Of a stretch of DNA of 64,000 nt, positions 1-9,581 are shown in pieces. Source of the DNA: an uncultured Eudoraea sp. (lineage in GTDB: Bacteria; Bacteroidota; Bacteroidia; Flavobacteriales; Flavobacteriaceae); the NCBI RefSeq assembly GCF_947258925.1, contig NZ_CAMYKG010000002.1:40083-104082 (forward strand), written 5' to 3'. Within the stretch, counting starts at the first letter, position 1; every line of letters begins with the position of its first letter. Both the position numbers and the translations under genes were made by a program. The notes beneath the pieces were generated by a model, which was given only the letters and a program-made list of their open reading frames with translations, made no database searches and was not told the DNA's origin.

Positions 1-752
1 CAACGTATAGTAAAGCAGACGATGGTGAAGCCTATGTAAACGAATTTGATGTAAATTCCCAGTCAAGGCAAGTACAAAAAAGCATAGGTTATTTACCCGA
101 GCATAACCCACTTTACAAAGACATGTATGTAAAGGAATATTTGGCTTTTAATGCAGAAGTTTATAAAACATCTAAAAGTAGAATCCCTACTGTAATTGAA
201 CAAACCGGTTTAGGTGGAGAAGCACATAAGAAAATCGGGGCATTGTCCAAGGGATACCAGCAACGTGTGGGGCTTGCCTCTGCCTTATTGCACGATCCTG
301 ATGTACTTATCCTGGATGAACCTACCACGGGACTGGACCCCAATCAACTCATTGAAATAAGAAAACTTATTAAACATATTAGTAAAGAAAAGACCATTTT
401 GTTATCCACACATATCATGAAAGAAGTGGAAGCGGTTTGTGACCGGGTGCTTATTATCAATGAAGGCGTCCTGGTAGCCGATAAAAAACTTGCAGATCTA
501 AGAGAAGAAAATGAACAAATAATAGAAGTTGAGTTTGATTATCGAGTGGAAGAAGCTTTCCTTAACAAACTTCCCCATGTCCTAAAAGTAGAAAACACTG
601 GTGGCTTCGTGTATGAAATTACCTTTGGGACTTCCAAAGATATGCGCTCTGTAGTTTTTGATTTTGCACATGATAATCAACTCAAAACACTACAACTTAG
701 TCGAAAAAATAAAAATCTCGAAAGCCTGTTCACCGAATTGACCGCTACTTAA
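1..752 (+). CDS. gldA: Gliding-motility ABC transporter ATP-binding protein GldA (5' truncated by window)
   Basis: The reading frame is open from base 3 of the window, before the first ATG at 123, so the gene starts outside. The visible part has the ABC signature region (LSKGYQQRVGLASALL), a Walker B with catalytic Glu (VLILDEPTTGLDP) and the H-loop (LLSTHIMKEVEAVCDRV). The Walker A lies upstream of the window. The sequence after the ATPase core and its wording closely resemble GldA, the ATPase that works with GldF and GldG and is needed for gliding and type IX-linked surface functions in Flavobacteria. It stops 1 bp before the end of a convergent hydrolase gene. A generic ABC-2 type exporter ATPase is the alternative. 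Confidence 0.85.
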   Translation, partial: TYSKADDGEAYVNEFDVNSQSRQVQKSIGYLPEHNPLYKDMYVKEYLAFNAEVYKTSKSRIPTVIEQTGLGGEAHKKIGALSKGYQQRVGLASALLHDPDVLILDEPTTGLDPNQLIEIRKLIKHISKEKTILLSTHIMKEVEAVCDRVLIINEGVLVADKKLADLREENEQIIEVEFDYRVEEAFLNKLPHVLKVENTGGFVYEITFGTSKDMRSVVFDFAHDNQLKTLQLSRKNKNLESLFTELTAT

Positions 753-753
753 A

Positions 754-1782
754 TCAGCCCAGCAATTCAGTTGAGAGAAAAACATCTATAATACTATCCA
801 ATTCCATCTGCACTTTGGGATCCGTACAGTTAATTAATATTGCGATTACTATTTCCTGTTGGGGGTAAATATAAAAATTAGAATAGCCGCCAACTCCATT
901 ACCAATATGTCCATAATAGGGTCGTCCTTTATTATCAAAACTCGACTGCCATCCAAGACCATAATAGGTAGGGGTATCCCCTATTTTCTGTGATGTGATA
1001 AATTCATCAACTACAGTCTCATTGACAATTTTCTTATCCAAATAGGCTTTCCCGAGTTTAGCAAGATCTGCCGAAGTAGATAGATAACCCCCTCCGGCTA
1101 GTTTATACAAATTGTTCACCGCTACCGCAGGTTTAAACCCCGATGCTTTTCTCGTGTAAAAAGTGGCCCAATTACTATTCCGATCATGTGGAGATTCGGG
1201 ATAGGTATTAAAAAGACCCAAAGGCTTTAAAACGTTTTGTTCAACATATTCTGCAAATGGGATTGCACTCACTTCCTGCATCGCCAGGGACACTAAAACC
1301 CAATCGTAGCTGGTATAAAAATAATCTGAACCAGGTTTGAAAAGCAATTCATCATCTTTAAAAATATCTATACTTTCCTTGATGTCCAAAGGGAGGTTCA
1401 GGGCATATTCTTTTCCCCGATATCCCCGTAAGCCAGCAGTATGACCCGCCAATTGACGAATAGTAAAATCTTCTGATTTTTTGGGATAATAAGGCACATA
1501 ATCATAAAAAGATGCGTCTAAATTCAATATCCCTTCTTCAACCATATGAGCCAGAGCTGTGGCTGCAATTGGCTTTGAAGCGCTGGCTATTCTAAATATT
1601 GTTTTTAAAGGATCCACCGGTATCCTGGTTTCAATATGGGCAAAACCATACCCTCTTTGTAAAAGGACTTGATTGTTTTGCTCAACAGAAATAGACAAAC
1701 CAGGCACCTTATTTTGCATTACGAGCGCGTTTAACATTTTATCTGCCCTAGTAAACGCGTTAAGCATAGTATCTTTCTTCAA
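754..1782 (-). CDS. Serine hydrolase, beta-lactamase (class C)/penicillin-binding-like family
   Basis: This 342-residue protein has the fold signature of class C beta-lactamase-like hydrolases. The SxxK nucleophile motif is SASK near residue 67. A tyrosine motif follows PGSDYFYTS near residue 155, and a HxG-type motif (GHIGNGVGG) lies near residue 290. Substrate cannot be read from sequence; these enzymes include esterases, D-aminopeptidases and carboxypeptidases. There is no obvious signal peptide, so it is probably cytoplasmic unless the start lies elsewhere. It is convergent with gldA and only 1 bp apart, and shows no functional link to it. It should not be taken as an antibiotic-resistance enzyme without further evidence. 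Confidence 0.85.
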   Translation of the reverse strand: MKKDTMLNAFTRADKMLNALVMQNKVPGLSISVEQNNQVLLQRGYGFAHIETRIPVDPLKTIFRIASASKPIAATALAHMVEEGILNLDASFYDYVPYYPKKSEDFTIRQLAGHTAGLRGYRGKEYALNLPLDIKESIDIFKDDELLFKPGSDYFYTSYDWVLVSLAMQEVSAIPFAEYVEQNVLKPLGLFNTYPESPHDRNSNWATFYTRKASGFKPAVAVNNLYKLAGGGYLSTSADLAKLGKAYLDKKIVNETVVDEFITSQKIGDTPTYYGLGWQSSFDNKGRPYYGHIGNGVGGYSNFYIYPQQEIVIAILINCTDPKVQMELDSIIDVFLSTELLG

Positions 1783-1835
1783 TTGTATTTATTGTCCTAA
1801 AAAATTCATTTTTAGCATCTTAACAGGAGGCGTCT

Positions 1836-2609
1836 CTAATCATTAAATAGTAACCTGCCTTTATAAATTTCATCCACTTCTATATTGTCCGGACGGTTAT
1901 AACTAATAACATCACCTACACCTCGAATTGTACCTCTTAGTGATTCCTGGGGATTAATAAGTATATCGTTGCTTCCCCTATGATTGACCGTTACATTTTG
2001 CACAATCAATGACTCTGCCTCAATCCTGGAATCTCCTGCTGCGACCACCACACTTAAATCTACTGAATTTCCTCTCAACTTAAAATATGCAATCCCGTTA
2101 ACTACTACATTAATGCGCTGTGAATCCAATTCCAAATCAAACTCACCATCGGTCGTCAGGTTTTCAGGGTCATTAAAGCTTTCAGAAATCAATTTAATTT
2201 CAGGATAGGTCAGCACTCCATCGCTGATTGTAGAAAAACCTGTATTACTTCGGATCTCGGTAATATCCGGGGCGGTGACATAAAACGTGGTAACTCCGTA
2301 TGGTCTAAAAAAGTTACAGTTATTGTTATCGTTTAAACTTAAGGTCCCGTCTGTGACTCGGGCACTTACTTCATTCCTCAAAAATTTTCCGGTTTCAACT
2401 TCCACCAACGGTGTATTTCCTTCTTTAAGTACCAGTTTAACATTTTCATTTACTACTATTTTTGTGAAGTTTTCTACCGGAATTACTTCCCGAATAGAAT
2501 CCCCTGCATTTTGAAAGCAATCGGGCACATTATCCCCGTTACAACCCATAAAAAAGATGAACCCGACATAAACAGGAATCCACCGTAGTGTATGTTTCAA
2601 TTGCTTCAT
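1836..2609 (-). CDS. Head-GIN domain (DUF2807) lipoprotein
   Basis: The protein is 257 residues long. The N-terminus has a hydrophobic segment ending in a lipobox-like MGC (Cys near residue 23), so it is predicted to be a membrane-anchored lipoprotein. The rest is rich in short beta strands with the pattern NFTKIVVNENVKLVLKEG followed by repeated strand/turn units ending in a GVGDVISY motif, which is typical of the DUF2807 putative auto-transporter adhesin or head-GIN domain. Function in Bacteroidota is not established. It lies between the serine hydrolase and the PagL-like gene, all on the same strand. Confidence 0.8.
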   Translation of the reverse strand: MKQLKHTLRWIPVYVGFIFFMGCNGDNVPDCFQNAGDSIREVIPVENFTKIVVNENVKLVLKEGNTPLVEVETGKFLRNEVSARVTDGTLSLNDNNNCNFFRPYGVTTFYVTAPDITEIRSNTGFSTISDGVLTYPEIKLISESFNDPENLTTDGEFDLELDSQRINVVVNGIAYFKLRGNSVDLSVVVAAGDSRIEAESLIVQNVTVNHRGSNDILINPQESLRGTIRGVGDVISYNRPDNIEVDEIYKGRLLFND

Positions 2610-2649
2610 TTTCTAGCTATTAGCAGTAATTGTAAGTTATTTATTCTTT

Positions 2650-3750
2650 TCATAATCGTATTCCGAATCCAAATTCTACAGCTTCGGCTTTCGCACCGTG
2701 AGATTTTAAGGTCATTGCTCCATGTATTTTTTTGCCAAAATAGTATTTCAAACCAATTCGATTGTAAACCCGCCCCTCAAAATCGAAGGGGTAATAAACA
2801 TAATAGCCCAGTTGGGCTATAGCACTTAATTTAGAAATATACAGTTCATATCCCAGGAACATTCCTACTCTTTTATAATCCGTATCGGGATCAACATTTG
2901 ATTCTGGAAAAGATGTAGCCTGAAAGCTAATTAATTCCTTGAGAAAATTGGAAAAGAACAGATCTGCACCCAATTGTAAACCACTCTTTCTGGAAAGGCG
3001 TTTATCCGCATAAGCCGAGAAAATATAGAAGGGGAATTGTCCCGAATTAACCACATCACTTTCATTAATACCTGTTCTAAATACAAGATTGGCTCTAATG
3101 GGTTCTTTAATCTTTTCCTTCTTTTGTTTTTTTATATAAACTATCTCTTCATTTCCGTTAAAATCGTAAACAAGCCCTGCGTTAAAGGCAAAAGTATTCG
3201 TTGAGGTATTAGGTGCTTTCACATTAGCATTAGAGTAATGAATAATTGAAATTCCCGCCTTAAAACCCAAACCTTTTAATATCTGTTCCTTATGATAATT
3301 AAGCATAAAAAAAGTGGTACTCATAATATGTGATCCATATGCGTTATTCCTGAAATTATCATTCTTATCATATGGGTTGGTATTGTATGCTAAACCCTGA
3401 CCGATTCTGAACTGCATGTTCCGTTTAAAGAAGTAAAAATTATAATGCAGGTATAAACTATAGTTATCACCCAAAGTTTTATTTTTCATACCCTGATAAA
3501 TAAAAGAAATACCGGTATCGGGGTAATTATATTCCTGATGCCATTCTTCAGATCCGAAATTTTTCTTGTTGAACCCAAGAATGACGCCTGCAGGGTGTTC
3601 ATTTATCAAATGAGAAATATCTGTGTTGTGAAGGATAATAGAACCATAAAAGGGATTGGCATCTACTGTAAACCTCTTAGATGTTTCATCTTTTTGGGAA
3701 AAACACCATAAACAGGAAAGCAAGCAGGCATAAAATAATCTGGTGTCCAT
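2650..3750 (-). CDS. Acyloxyacyl hydrolase / PagL-like lipid A 3-O-deacylase family outer-membrane protein
   Basis: The start at 3750 is preferred over 3777 because it gives a compact signal peptide (MDTRLFYACLLSCLWCFSQ). The motif HYSNANVKAPN around residue 190 matches the PagL His-x-Ser-Asn-Ala catalytic motif, and the C-terminal half has alternating aromatic strands as in an eight-stranded barrel. PagL removes an ester-linked acyl chain from lipid A in the outer membrane. At about 366 residues it is much longer than Pseudomonas PagL, as is usual for Bacteroidota homologues. A basic, lysine-rich stretch lies near residue 215. Enzymatic activity is inferred, not shown. Confidence 0.75.
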   Translation of the reverse strand: MDTRLFYACLLSCLWCFSQKDETSKRFTVDANPFYGSIILHNTDISHLINEHPAGVILGFNKKNFGSEEWHQEYNYPDTGISFIYQGMKNKTLGDNYSLYLHYNFYFFKRNMQFRIGQGLAYNTNPYDKNDNFRNNAYGSHIMSTTFFMLNYHKEQILKGLGFKAGISIIHYSNANVKAPNTSTNTFAFNAGLVYDFNGNEEIVYIKKQKKEKIKEPIRANLVFRTGINESDVVNSGQFPFYIFSAYADKRLSRKSGLQLGADLFFSNFLKELISFQATSFPESNVDPDTDYKRVGMFLGYELYISKLSAIAQLGYYVYYPFDFEGRVYNRIGLKYYFGKKIHGAMTLKSHGAKAEAVEFGFGIRL

Positions 3751-3916
3751 TGGGTGTAAAAATAACAAATAAAACAAGTAATCAAATCTTGAAGTGAGAG
3801 GTCTGCATAAAGAAATTAAATGTACTAAACCTTACCAAAACCTCAGGGAATTAGCACAGCGATAAGAATAACAAAACTATCAAAAATCATAAATCCCTTC
3901 AAAAAAAGGACTTTTA

Positions 3917-4870
3917 TTAAAATACCGCCTCAGCAATAGCTTTAATATTAGTTGATTTGCCCATAGAATAATAATGAAGTACGGGTACTCCCGCCTCCTT
4001 TAATTCTTTTGACTGTTCAATGGCCCATTCAATCCCTACTTGCCGTACTTCTTTATTGTCTTTACACTTTTCAACGGCATCAATCAAATCTTGAGGAATG
4101 TCAATCCTAAATACCTGAGGCAATAATTGTAAATGCCTTTTAACGGCAATTGGTTTTATCCCGGGAATTATTGGAACGTTAATACCCATATTTCTTGCTG
4201 CTTCAACAAAATGAAAAAACTTTTTATTATCAAAAAACATTTGGGTTACCACGTAATCTGCACCAAGTTCAACTTTTTTCTTCAGCCATTTTAAATCTGT
4301 TTGTAAAGAAGGTGCTTCCATATGCTTTTCGGGATAACCGGCTACACCAATACAAAAATCAGCACAATAATCTGTCTCAACTACTTCATGTAAATACTGC
4401 CCGCAATTTAGATTATGTATTTGTTGAACCAGTTCTGATGCATACACGTGACCCCCTTTTGAGGGTTCAAAATATTTCTCCTCCTTCATTGCATCTCCTC
4501 TTAGGGCCATAATATTGTCTATCCCCAGATAGTGACAATCAACTAACAAATATTCTGTTTCTTCCCTGGTAAATCCTCCACAAAGGACATGCGGTATGGT
4601 ATCCACATCATACTTGTGCTTTATTGACGCACAAATTCCAACCGTACCCGGCCTCATACGCGTCAGTTTCTTATCTAAAAGTCCATCCTTGTCGATGTAG
4701 ATATATTCTTCCCGAGAAGTGGTGACATCTATAAAAGGAGGATTGAAATCCATTAAAGGATCTATGTTGTCATATAGCTCTTTTATGTTTCTTCCTTTAA
4801 CCGGAGGAATAATTTCAAAGGAGAACAGCGTTTTCCCTTTTGCCTTCACAATATGTTCCGTAACTTTCAT
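3917..4870 (-). CDS. metF: 5,10-methylenetetrahydrofolate reductase
   Basis: This 317-residue TIM-barrel flavoenzyme reduces methylene-THF to methyl-THF, the methyl donor for MetH. The N-terminal FSFEIIPPVKGRN segment with the catalytic Glu, the DVTTSREE and MALRGD motifs and the VTQMFFDN strand are all family hallmarks. It lies 52 bp downstream of the large metH piece on the same strand, so metH(HMT)-metH(core)-metF form one transcription unit behind the SAM-I riboswitch at 8878-8993. Length and motifs are normal. Confidence 0.96.
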   Translation of the reverse strand: MKVTEHIVKAKGKTLFSFEIIPPVKGRNIKELYDNIDPLMDFNPPFIDVTTSREEYIYIDKDGLLDKKLTRMRPGTVGICASIKHKYDVDTIPHVLCGGFTREETEYLLVDCHYLGIDNIMALRGDAMKEEKYFEPSKGGHVYASELVQQIHNLNCGQYLHEVVETDYCADFCIGVAGYPEKHMEAPSLQTDLKWLKKKVELGADYVVTQMFFDNKKFFHFVEAARNMGINVPIIPGIKPIAVKRHLQLLPQVFRIDIPQDLIDAVEKCKDNKEVRQVGIEWAIEQSKELKEAGVPVLHYYSMGKSTNIKAIAEAVF

Positions 4871-4922
4871 TTTACACGCCGATTTTCAATTTATTTTATT
4901 TAAAATCTTAAAGGATGCTCAC

Positions 4923-7691
4923 TTATTTATCAGCTAGATTTGGGGCCAGCCATTTCCTGGCATTACTTATCTCGATTTGCTTTCTCGTGGCATAATCTTT
5001 TAACTGGTCCTCAGTTATTTTACCCAGTCCAAAATATCGTGATTCCGGATGTGCAAAATAATACCCGCTGACACTGGCTGCCGGAAACATAGCAAGGTTT
5101 TCGGTCAATTTTACGCCAATCTTATTATCTACATCCAGTAATTCCCATATAGTTTGTTTTTCGGTATGATCCGGACATGCCGGATAGCCCGGTGCCGGTC
5201 TTATTCCCACATACTCCTCTTTGATTAAATTCTCATTGGATAGCTGCTCCTTTGTCGCATATCCCCAATATTTTGTGCGTATTTCCTTATGCAAATACTC
5301 CGCAAAAGCCTCAGCTAATCTATCTGCTAATGCTTTGATCATAATAGCATTATAATCATCCAGTTCCTTCTCATATTTTTCTGCTAACTCAGCAGTACCA
5401 AAACCTGCCGTGACGCAAAAACAACCCATATAATCCTGTTTCCCAGATTCCTTGGGAGCAACGAAATCTGCCAAAGCCAAATGAGGAACACCAGATTTTT
5501 TCTTGGATTGCTGTCGCAAGGTTCTAAAAATGAAATGCTTATTCGTTTCATTTATAGCAGACATTTCTGGATTAGAAGAATGCACTCTTACTTCAATATC
5601 ATCATGATTAATTGTATTTGCTGAAAAAATTCCAAAAACCGCCCTGGCCTTCAATAATTTCTCCTCAAATATCTTTTGGAGCATCAACTGCGCATCTTTA
5701 AAAAGCTCCGAAGCCTGTGTGCCTACAATTTCATCACTTAAGATTGCCGGATATTTTCCATGAAGATCCCAACTCCTAAAAAATGGGGTCCAGTCAATAA
5801 AATCTTCCAGGATCGGGAGATCTAATTCGTCAATAACCTTGATCCCTAACTCTTTGGGTTTTATGATTTCGGAAAGTTCCCAATCTATTTGGAATTTATT
5901 CTTTCTTGCTTCCTCCAAACTTAAATATTCTTTTTGCTTCCCCCTACTGAGAAATTTCTCCCTGAAAACAGAATAGTCGGTTTTTATATTTGCTTTATAA
6001 GCATCGGCTGATTCTTCCTTCAGAAGATCCCCCATTACCGTAACGGCCCTGGAGGCATCATTTACATGCACCACTGAAGCGCTGTAATGTGGATCAATCT
6101 TTACAGCAGTATGAGCCTTACTGGTTGTTGCTCCTCCAATGAGCAGGGGTATTTTAAATCCTTGGCGCTCCATTTCACGAGCCAGATGTACCATTTCGTC
6201 CAGAGATGGTGTGATTAAACCACTTAACCCTATTACATCTACCTGTGCTTCTTTGGCTTTTTGAATTATTTTTTCGGGAGGTACCATTACACCCAAATCA
6301 ATAATCTCATAGTTATTACAAGCTAAAACTACGCTTACAATATTCTTACCAATATCATGTACATCACCTTTTACAGTTGCCATAAGGATTTTACCGGCCA
6401 ACTGCGATTTATTGTCTTTATCTTCTTCAATGTAGGGCAGTAAATAAGCCACAGCCTTCTTCATTACCCTTGCAGATTTAACTACTTGTGGGAGGAACAT
6501 TTTTCCACTGCCGAAGAGATCACCAACAACATTCATCCCGGTCATTAAATAACCTTCTATGACTTCTATAGGCTTAGAGACAGCCAATCGAGCCTCTTCA
6601 ACGTCATTCAGGATGTATTGATCTATTCCTTTTACCAAAGCCCTGGTAATCCTATCCTGAAGCGGTTCATTTCGCCAGGATAAGTCTACTTTGTTATCCT
6701 TTGCCTTTCCCACTACCGTTTCGGCAAAATCGAGTAGTCGTTCAGCGGCGTCATCCCTTCTGTTTAAAATAACATCTTCCACCTTTTCCAGTAAATCTTT
6801 TGGAATGTCGTCATATACTTCCAGCAGGGCCGGATTAACAATACCCATATTCATACCGGCTTGAATTGCGTGATATAGGAAAACTGAATGCATGGCTTCG
6901 CGCACAGGGGTATTCCCCCTAAAAGAGAATGAAACATTACTCACTCCCCCACTAACACTGCAATAAGGAAGGTTTTTTCGCACCCAAGCAGTAGCTTTAA
7001 TAAAATCTACCGAATTTCGATTGTGTTCCTCCATTCCGGTTGCCACCGGAAAAATATTAAGATCAAAAATGATATCTTCCGGTGGGAAATGAACCTTTTC
7101 AACCAATATATCGTAGGATCTTTTCGCTATTTCTATACGCCTCTCAAAATTATCAGCCTGCCCTTTTTCGTCAAAGGCCATTATTATTACTGCTGCTCCA
7201 TAAAGTCGTATTAGTTTTGCCTGACGAATAAACTCTTCTTCTCCTTCCTTCAGACTAATTGAATTTACAATACATTTTCCCTGAACCAATTGCAGGCCTG
7301 CCTCGATAATCTCCCATTTAGAACTATCAATCATAATGGGTACCCGGGCAATATCCGGTTCGGCCATAACCAAATTCAAAAACCTGCTCATAGCCTGTTT
7401 TCCATCTATAAGCCCATCATCCATGTTTATATCAATGATCTGGGCACCTCCTTCAACCTGATGACGGGCTATCTCCAGAGCTTCCTCATATTTTTCTTCC
7501 TTAATTAAGCGTAAAAATTTTTTTGATCCTGCAACATTTGTTCGTTCCCCTACATTAATAAAATTGCTCTCCGGGGTAATTACCAGGGGCTCCAGGCCAG
7601 ATAGCTTTAGAACTTTTGATTTAACCAATGGCTTATTTCCGGCTTTTTGTTCCTTGTCTGTATTATAAGGTATGTTGGTTGAATTTGTCAT
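4923..7691 (-). CDS. metH: Methionine synthase, pterin/B12/activation domains (MetH part 2)
   Basis: The 922-residue protein carries everything in cobalamin-dependent methionine synthase except the homocysteine domain. The order is a pterin-binding TIM barrel (about residues 36-300, [16 protein letters not shown] and [13 protein letters not shown]), a B12 cap and Rossmann domain (DVHDIGKN at 443-450 supplies the cobalt-ligating His), and the C-terminal AdoMet activation domain ([12 protein letters not shown]). The homocysteine/zinc domain is a separate gene ending 3 bp upstream, so the two are translated together and must assemble. This split is widespread in Flavobacteriaceae. It transfers methyl from 5-methyl-THF to homocysteine through cob(I)alamin. 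Confidence 0.95.
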   Translation of the reverse strand: MTNSTNIPYNTDKEQKAGNKPLVKSKVLKLSGLEPLVITPESNFINVGERTNVAGSKKFLRLIKEEKYEEALEIARHQVEGGAQIIDINMDDGLIDGKQAMSRFLNLVMAEPDIARVPIMIDSSKWEIIEAGLQLVQGKCIVNSISLKEGEEEFIRQAKLIRLYGAAVIIMAFDEKGQADNFERRIEIAKRSYDILVEKVHFPPEDIIFDLNIFPVATGMEEHNRNSVDFIKATAWVRKNLPYCSVSGGVSNVSFSFRGNTPVREAMHSVFLYHAIQAGMNMGIVNPALLEVYDDIPKDLLEKVEDVILNRRDDAAERLLDFAETVVGKAKDNKVDLSWRNEPLQDRITRALVKGIDQYILNDVEEARLAVSKPIEVIEGYLMTGMNVVGDLFGSGKMFLPQVVKSARVMKKAVAYLLPYIEEDKDNKSQLAGKILMATVKGDVHDIGKNIVSVVLACNNYEIIDLGVMVPPEKIIQKAKEAQVDVIGLSGLITPSLDEMVHLAREMERQGFKIPLLIGGATTSKAHTAVKIDPHYSASVVHVNDASRAVTVMGDLLKEESADAYKANIKTDYSVFREKFLSRGKQKEYLSLEEARKNKFQIDWELSEIIKPKELGIKVIDELDLPILEDFIDWTPFFRSWDLHGKYPAILSDEIVGTQASELFKDAQLMLQKIFEEKLLKARAVFGIFSANTINHDDIEVRVHSSNPEMSAINETNKHFIFRTLRQQSKKKSGVPHLALADFVAPKESGKQDYMGCFCVTAGFGTAELAEKYEKELDDYNAIMIKALADRLAEAFAEYLHKEIRTKYWGYATKEQLSNENLIKEEYVGIRPAPGYPACPDHTEKQTIWELLDVDNKIGVKLTENLAMFPAASVSGYYFAHPESRYFGLGKITEDQLKDYATRKQIEISNARKWLAPNLADK

Positions 7692-7694
7692 GAT

Positions 7695-8714
7695 TTATAT
7701 GGCAACCCCTTTTCCTTGAGACAAACTAAACTTCCTGGGGCTATAATCAGCCGCAATATTTGCTATCGCAGTAATATGCTCCGGGGTAGAGCCACAGCAG
7801 CCTCCGATAATATTTACCAGACCCTTATCCAGGTACTCCTTTATTTGATCAGCCATTTGATCGGGTGTTTGATCATAAGCTCCGAAGGCATTAGGCAAAC
7901 CCGCATTAGGATGAGCAGAAATTGCAATTTCCGTACGGTTGGCAATAGCCTCTAAATGAGGTACTAACTGCTTTGCGCCCAATGCGCAATTAAACCCAAC
8001 CGACAGCAGCGGAATATGCTCTACGGATATCAGAAATGCTTCTGCTGTCTGTCCGGATAGGGTACGTCCTGAGGCATCCGTAATGGTACCGCTTACCATA
8101 ACCGGAATATTCGTATTTCGTATTTGTTTTACTTCTTCAATTGCAAAAAGTGCTGCTTTAGCATTAAGTGTATCAAAAATGGTTTCCACCATAAGAATAT
8201 CAACTCCGCCATCTAAAAGTGCTTCGGCCTGCTGTTTATATGCTAAACGTAATGTCTCAAATGTCACGGCCCTGTAACCAGGGTCATTTACATCGGGTGA
8301 CATACTTGCTGTTTTATTGGTGGGTCCCATGCTGCCTACCACAAATCTTGGCTTATCTGGTTCTCTTTTCGTAAATTCACCGGCCACCTTTTTGGCTATT
8401 CTCGCAGACTCATAATTAAGTTCATATACTAAATCTTCCATATGGTAATCCGCCATAGCTATGGAAGTAGCAGAAAAGGTATTGGTCTCCACAATATCCG
8501 CACCTGCATCGAAATATTTTCTATGAATTTCGGCAATAGCGTCCGGCTGCGTAATCGTCAACAGGTCATTGTTTCCCTGAAGCGGATGAGGCCAATCTTT
8601 AAAACGGTTTCCCCGAAAGTCTGCTTCCGTAAATTTATAACGCTGAAGCATAGTTCCCATGGCACCATCCAATATCATAACCCGCTCTTTAAGTATCTCC
8701 TGAATCTTCTTCAT
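7695..8714 (-). CDS. metH: Methionine synthase, homocysteine S-methyltransferase domain (MetH part 1)
   Basis: The 339-residue protein is a stand-alone homocysteine-binding TIM barrel. It opens with RVMILDGAMGTMLQ and has the three zinc-ligand cysteines expected of the family: one in VGFNCALGAK and the pair in GGCCGSTPEH near residue 305. It is the N-terminal module of MetH encoded separately; its stop is 3 bp before the ATG of the remaining modules at 7691. It is the first gene after the SAM-I riboswitch at 8878-8993. Because the B12 modules follow immediately, it is read as half of MetH rather than a BhmT- or MmuM-type enzyme. Confidence 0.94.
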   Translation of the reverse strand: MKKIQEILKERVMILDGAMGTMLQRYKFTEADFRGNRFKDWPHPLQGNNDLLTITQPDAIAEIHRKYFDAGADIVETNTFSATSIAMADYHMEDLVYELNYESARIAKKVAGEFTKREPDKPRFVVGSMGPTNKTASMSPDVNDPGYRAVTFETLRLAYKQQAEALLDGGVDILMVETIFDTLNAKAALFAIEEVKQIRNTNIPVMVSGTITDASGRTLSGQTAEAFLISVEHIPLLSVGFNCALGAKQLVPHLEAIANRTEIAISAHPNAGLPNAFGAYDQTPDQMADQIKEYLDKGLVNIIGGCCGSTPEHITAIANIAADYSPRKFSLSQGKGVAI

Positions 8715-8877
8715 ATGTTACTTGTAATTAGGAATTAAAATTTTCTTTTCTAATGTTATACGTCCTTAAAATGCAACTATTAGAAATAATACTTGATACA
8801 TTTGATCATCAAATGTACTCACAGCACGTTCTATAAAATTATCAAGAAATTAGGTGTCGGTTATTTCCTATACTCGT

Positions 8878-8993
8878 GTTATCTAGCCCTGTTTGCGCAA
8901 AAAGCATAATAGTGGTAGAATGTAGCACCTTCTTTATAGTTAAAGGGTTGCTAAGGTTTCAACGGGTCTATTCCCTACACCTTTCTTGATAAC
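8878..8993 (-). promoter_or_regulatory. SAM-I (S-box) riboswitch upstream of metH-metH-metF
   Basis: On the minus strand the segment contains the conserved S-box core: AAGAAAGGTGTAGGGAATAG, then ACCCGTTGAAACC, TAGCAACC and AAGGTGCTA, in the canonical order. The P1 helix closes with GTTATC at the 5' end (plus coordinates 8988-8993) and GATAAC at the 3' end (8878-8883). It lies about 165 nt upstream of the first metH gene. SAM binding is expected to shut off the operon. The nearly identical core at 17548-17655 supports the call. The expression platform is not evident; no clear U-run terminator follows. Confidence 0.92.
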
Positions 8994-9019
8994 AATGTCA
9001 ATGTTGTAATGAACTGGCA

Positions 9020-9050
9020 CAAAGAAACACCACGTGTTATTTAAAAACAA
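9020..9050 (-). promoter_or_regulatory. Candidate promoter of the metH-metF unit
   Basis: On the minus strand a TTG (9048-9050) is followed after 20 nt by TTTCTTTG (9020-9027), one base off the Bacteroidota -7 consensus TAnnTTTG with the correct -33 spacing. Transcription would begin just upstream of the riboswitch at 8993, as expected for the leader RNA. Confidence 0.45.
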
Positions 9051-9245
9051 GGAAAATGTACTTTTTTTGGTTTGACCGGAGCTATGACCAAAGTGGCCGA
9101 ATGAATACACTAACCCGATCAAATATTGAGCTGGTTTTATATTATCAGGCCCAAATTATAAATTGAATTTATACTGTTCTTGATTTAATCACTCTGTCCT
9201 TTAATGCCTGATACTATAAGTTTTGAAATTCAAATAGAGCTCTCC

Positions 9246-9581
9246 TTAGCTATCTGAAATTAGTGTTTCGGTAATTTCATTCATTTTATCAACTTTTTGT
9301 TCAAAATCGCCTTTAATTGTCTTTCTCTAAAGATTAAGATTCTTAACCATCCTGTTGATATCTTGGGGAATGATCTCTTCAAAAAACTTTCTTAATCTTT
9401 TAGCCATTGTCGTGGATTTTCCATTGGTTGATATAGCAATTTTAACATTGCCCTTAGTCGCAATCCCGCCAATATAAAAATCACAAGAAGAAGTGGTGTC
9501 AGCAACATTAACAAGTTAATGCCTGCTTCTGCAGTCATTGTAAACCATCATGTTAATTTCTGGTTTGTCTGTGATAGCAAT
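9246..9581 (-). pseudogene. Siroheme synthase (precorrin-2 dehydrogenase/ferrochelatase) remnant
   Basis: Read on the minus strand in one frame, the segment spells the C-terminal two thirds of a Met8/CysG-N type siroheme synthase: IAITDKPEINMMVYNDCRS, then after a stop LVNVADTTSSCDFYIGGIAT, KIAISTNGKSTTMAKRLRKF and KGDFEQKVDKMNEI. Two in-frame nonsense codons interrupt it: TAA at 9516-9518, where the family has Leu, and TAG at 9327-9329. The N-terminal NAD-binding part is missing. It joins in frame to the sulfite-reductase fragment at about 9581, so the two are a deletion scar. It is non-functional as it stands. Confidence 0.88.

Larger units (their letters stand above)
8715..9245. other. Leader/intergenic region of the metH operon
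   Basis: This stretch has no gene. It contains the SAM-I riboswitch (8878-8993) and its candidate promoter (9020-9050). The part from 9051 to 9245, up to the siroheme synthase remnant, shows no recognisable element. A 60-codon minus-strand open frame across the riboswitch is not credible as a gene. Confidence 0.6.

Noticed and set aside
754..1782. Antibiotic-resistance beta-lactamase
   Set aside because: The family is mostly non-beta-lactamase hydrolases, and no signal peptide is visible.
8940..9122. 60-codon minus-strand frame
   Set aside because: It overlaps the SAM-I riboswitch core and its promoter and has no protein-like composition.
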